64,000 bases of DNA from positions 15,947,052 to 16,011,051 of the forward strand of contig NC_049992.1 in assembly GCF_000003815.2 (NCBI RefSeq). The letters run 5' to 3'. Under the pieces are notes generated by a model. The model was not told where the DNA came from, did no database searches, and saw nothing but the letters and a program-made list of their open reading frames with translations. This stretch comes from Branchiostoma floridae (taxonomy: Eukaryota; Chordata; Leptocardii; Amphioxiformes; Branchiostomatidae). Positions 62,301 through 64,000 of this stretch are shown piece by piece. The translations under genes and the position numbers were made by a program. Positions within the stretch are counted from its first letter, which is position 1. Every line of letters begins with the position of its first letter.

Positions 62301-63729
62301 ATGTGAAAACTTGTGAATGGACGATACTCAAAACAATGGTCCAAATCTGGTATAAAGAAATCTGTTTTGTATAGCATACGACTACCACTGGCGTTTTAAA
62401 AATCCTACAAGGCTAACTACCTCAGAGTCTGTACAATTGACTGTAAAGGTTGGTAAAAATGACTATAGAGTCTACTCTGCTTCGCTCTTGTTATATTTGC
62501 CTAGACCGGTAACCCCGGAAACGTGTGAATGCCTGATCATATAATTAGTTCATTTTCAAATAGGTCCAACATCCGCTCCTGCCGTCAAACCTACCTACCT
62601 ACCCGCCTGGGTGCTTGCTCCTCTCCGTCAGTATTCTCCAAGTTACATGGTCCACTTGTTTCTACAGACTTAGACTGACGGCAAACATCGATTTTTTTAT
62701 ATGTGATAATTTTTTTTTTCTCTGGAGAGGTTTTATCTGAGATATTCTACTTATAGACCTTTCAGTTAAGTTGAGTTTCCCCACATGTACGTTCCTACGC
62801 ACGTCGTTTCTCCGTGAATTCTATTCTATTTCTTTAAAGGCACTTTTGTCAAAGGTAATCAATTTTCGATATAAGGTAGCAGTATATCCCAGAAGCAGAG
62901 TGAGGAAACGGATGATGCATTTTGCCTTGGCATCTTGCCCTGATGCATCTACGCAAGAACAGACCGTTAGATACTGTACTCATCAATTCCGGCCACATCA
63001 CCATAATAAACATTTGGACAACTACCAGCTTGCAGACACTGGCTGCAGTGTTGAAATCACCGGGGCTTCGTAATTCAGCCCGGAGCTATCAAAAGTCGGC
63101 TTATCAAAGTAATAACGTAAAGTAAAGTAGCATCCAAGGGCAAGCCACGCGTCATCTCCCCAGACATCAGGCGCTGTCAGTCATAGATATCATGAAATAT
63201 GACAAGCTGGATCTTCAGATGTTAGCTATAGCCTAGCCTGAGGGTAAGACGAACGCCGCACACTGATAATGATTTAGCGTCGAGTACTGGACAGTGAGAA
63301 ATAGGGAGAAAATGTAGCATACGCAGGGTCACGGCTGGGGGTGGGGGGCTTTGGGGAACTGAGGCCACCTCGTGTTAAGGTAGGGTGTCTGGTTCATATC
63401 ATTGAAGTATCATGCTTAACCAAGCTGTTCGTAAATCTACGGTACATATTGGTTTAAAAGTTGAATACACGTTTATTATGGATAAAGCTGGAGTACGTCT
63501 ACATGTAGGAATGAACCTGTAGAGTTTCTTTGTTTAATTGTGAAGTTCACAAAACTAAGTACTGTCATGAAATATTCGTGGTTTACATACTTTTCACCAA
63601 TTCACCAAAATAATATCATACATACTAATAATGCTAATGTTTAAGTACTTTATGTCATAAATCTTAACAAGCAGTAAGTATAAAGGCAATTTTTAAACCT
63701 TCTATTTTCATACAAAAACAATGCGCCAA
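62301..63729. other. Upstream of copy 2; no first exon recognised
   Basis: I searched this stretch for a signal-peptide exon with a phase-1 donor on the minus strand and found none. The first exon of copy 2 is likely beyond the window. Confidence 0.4.
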
Positions 63730-63865
63730 CCACCACATCCGGGGATAGTGGATCATGTATCAGCACCAGTATTGAAATTCTTATAACAACGTGCCACAGA
63801 GAGGATTTGGGGGAATCCTCAGCAAATTAGCTGCAGTTCTTCGTTCATCCAGGACTCAGTGCAAT
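63730..63865 (-). other. Noncoding block homologous to sequence upstream of copy 1
   Basis: The partner of 25225-25370. It has the same order of short conserved words with small indels, in the same orientation relative to the V exon. It could be an intronic regulatory element kept after duplication, or simply residual homology of the duplicated segment, or an old repeat. Confidence 0.6.
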
Positions 63866-64000
63866 GGATTTTTGGAAATGGCTTAATATCTGGGGAAAAC
63901 AGCAGGGGATTTGATTTCGATCTTGTGCACGGCTTTAAGACGAAACCATGGGTGGTAAATGTAACGTGATTTGTGAGGGAAATTCGGTCTCCCAGCATCA

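Overview
This window looks like a piece of a gene-sparse invertebrate-chordate genome, and I infer an amphioxus (Branchiostoma). The evidence is split genes with short phase-1 introns and GT-AG borders, a shuffled immunoglobulin/SH3 architecture, many small foldback (MITE-like) elements, 46-48 bp AT-rich minisatellites and one 100-N scaffold gap. No bacterial-style operon, rRNA or CRISPR is visible. The species call rests on style, not on a database match.

The only well supported protein-coding content is a tandem pair of paralogous genes on the minus strand, at about 18.0-23.3 kb (copy 1) and 58.4-62.1 kb (copy 2, 5' partial). Each encodes a type I membrane protein. In order it has a cysteine-poor V-like N-terminal domain, two conventional Ig domains, a transmembrane helix, a basic juxtamembrane tail with a Tyr-Tyr-Asn-Met motif, a proline-containing linker, an intracellular SH3 domain and a short conserved C-terminus ending Lys-Arg-Ser-Val. 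Every intron is phase 1 and exon lengths are nearly identical between the copies. The outer domain has diverged most (about 79% identity by my hand alignment), Ig2 less (about 93%), and Ig3 and the cytoplasmic region hardly at all. That is the pattern expected of a recognition receptor with conserved signalling. A TATA-box promoter and a signal-peptide exon ending in phase 1 at 51.32-51.44 kb may be the first exon of copy 1, which would imply a 28 kb intron.

Layout. 0.17-3.1 kb: minisatellite arrays built of 46-47 bp AT-rich palindromic units, interleaved with two copies of a foldback element and preceded by two tRNA-like sequences. 3.9-4.4 kb: a 48-bp minisatellite with a 144-bp higher-order period. 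4.5-17.8 kb: no supported gene. 18-25.4 kb: receptor copy 1 with MITEs in and around it. 25.7-28.5 kb: tandem repeats, foldbacks, the assembly gap and simple repeats. 28.5-51.3 kb: mostly featureless, with a GTGA microsatellite, two foldback elements and one weak secreted-peptide candidate; it would be the giant first intron of copy 1 if the distal exon belongs to it. 51.4-58.3 kb: intergenic, with an 18-bp minisatellite and a weak exon candidate. 58.3-64 kb: receptor copy 2 and upstream noncoding sequence homologous to that upstream of copy 1.
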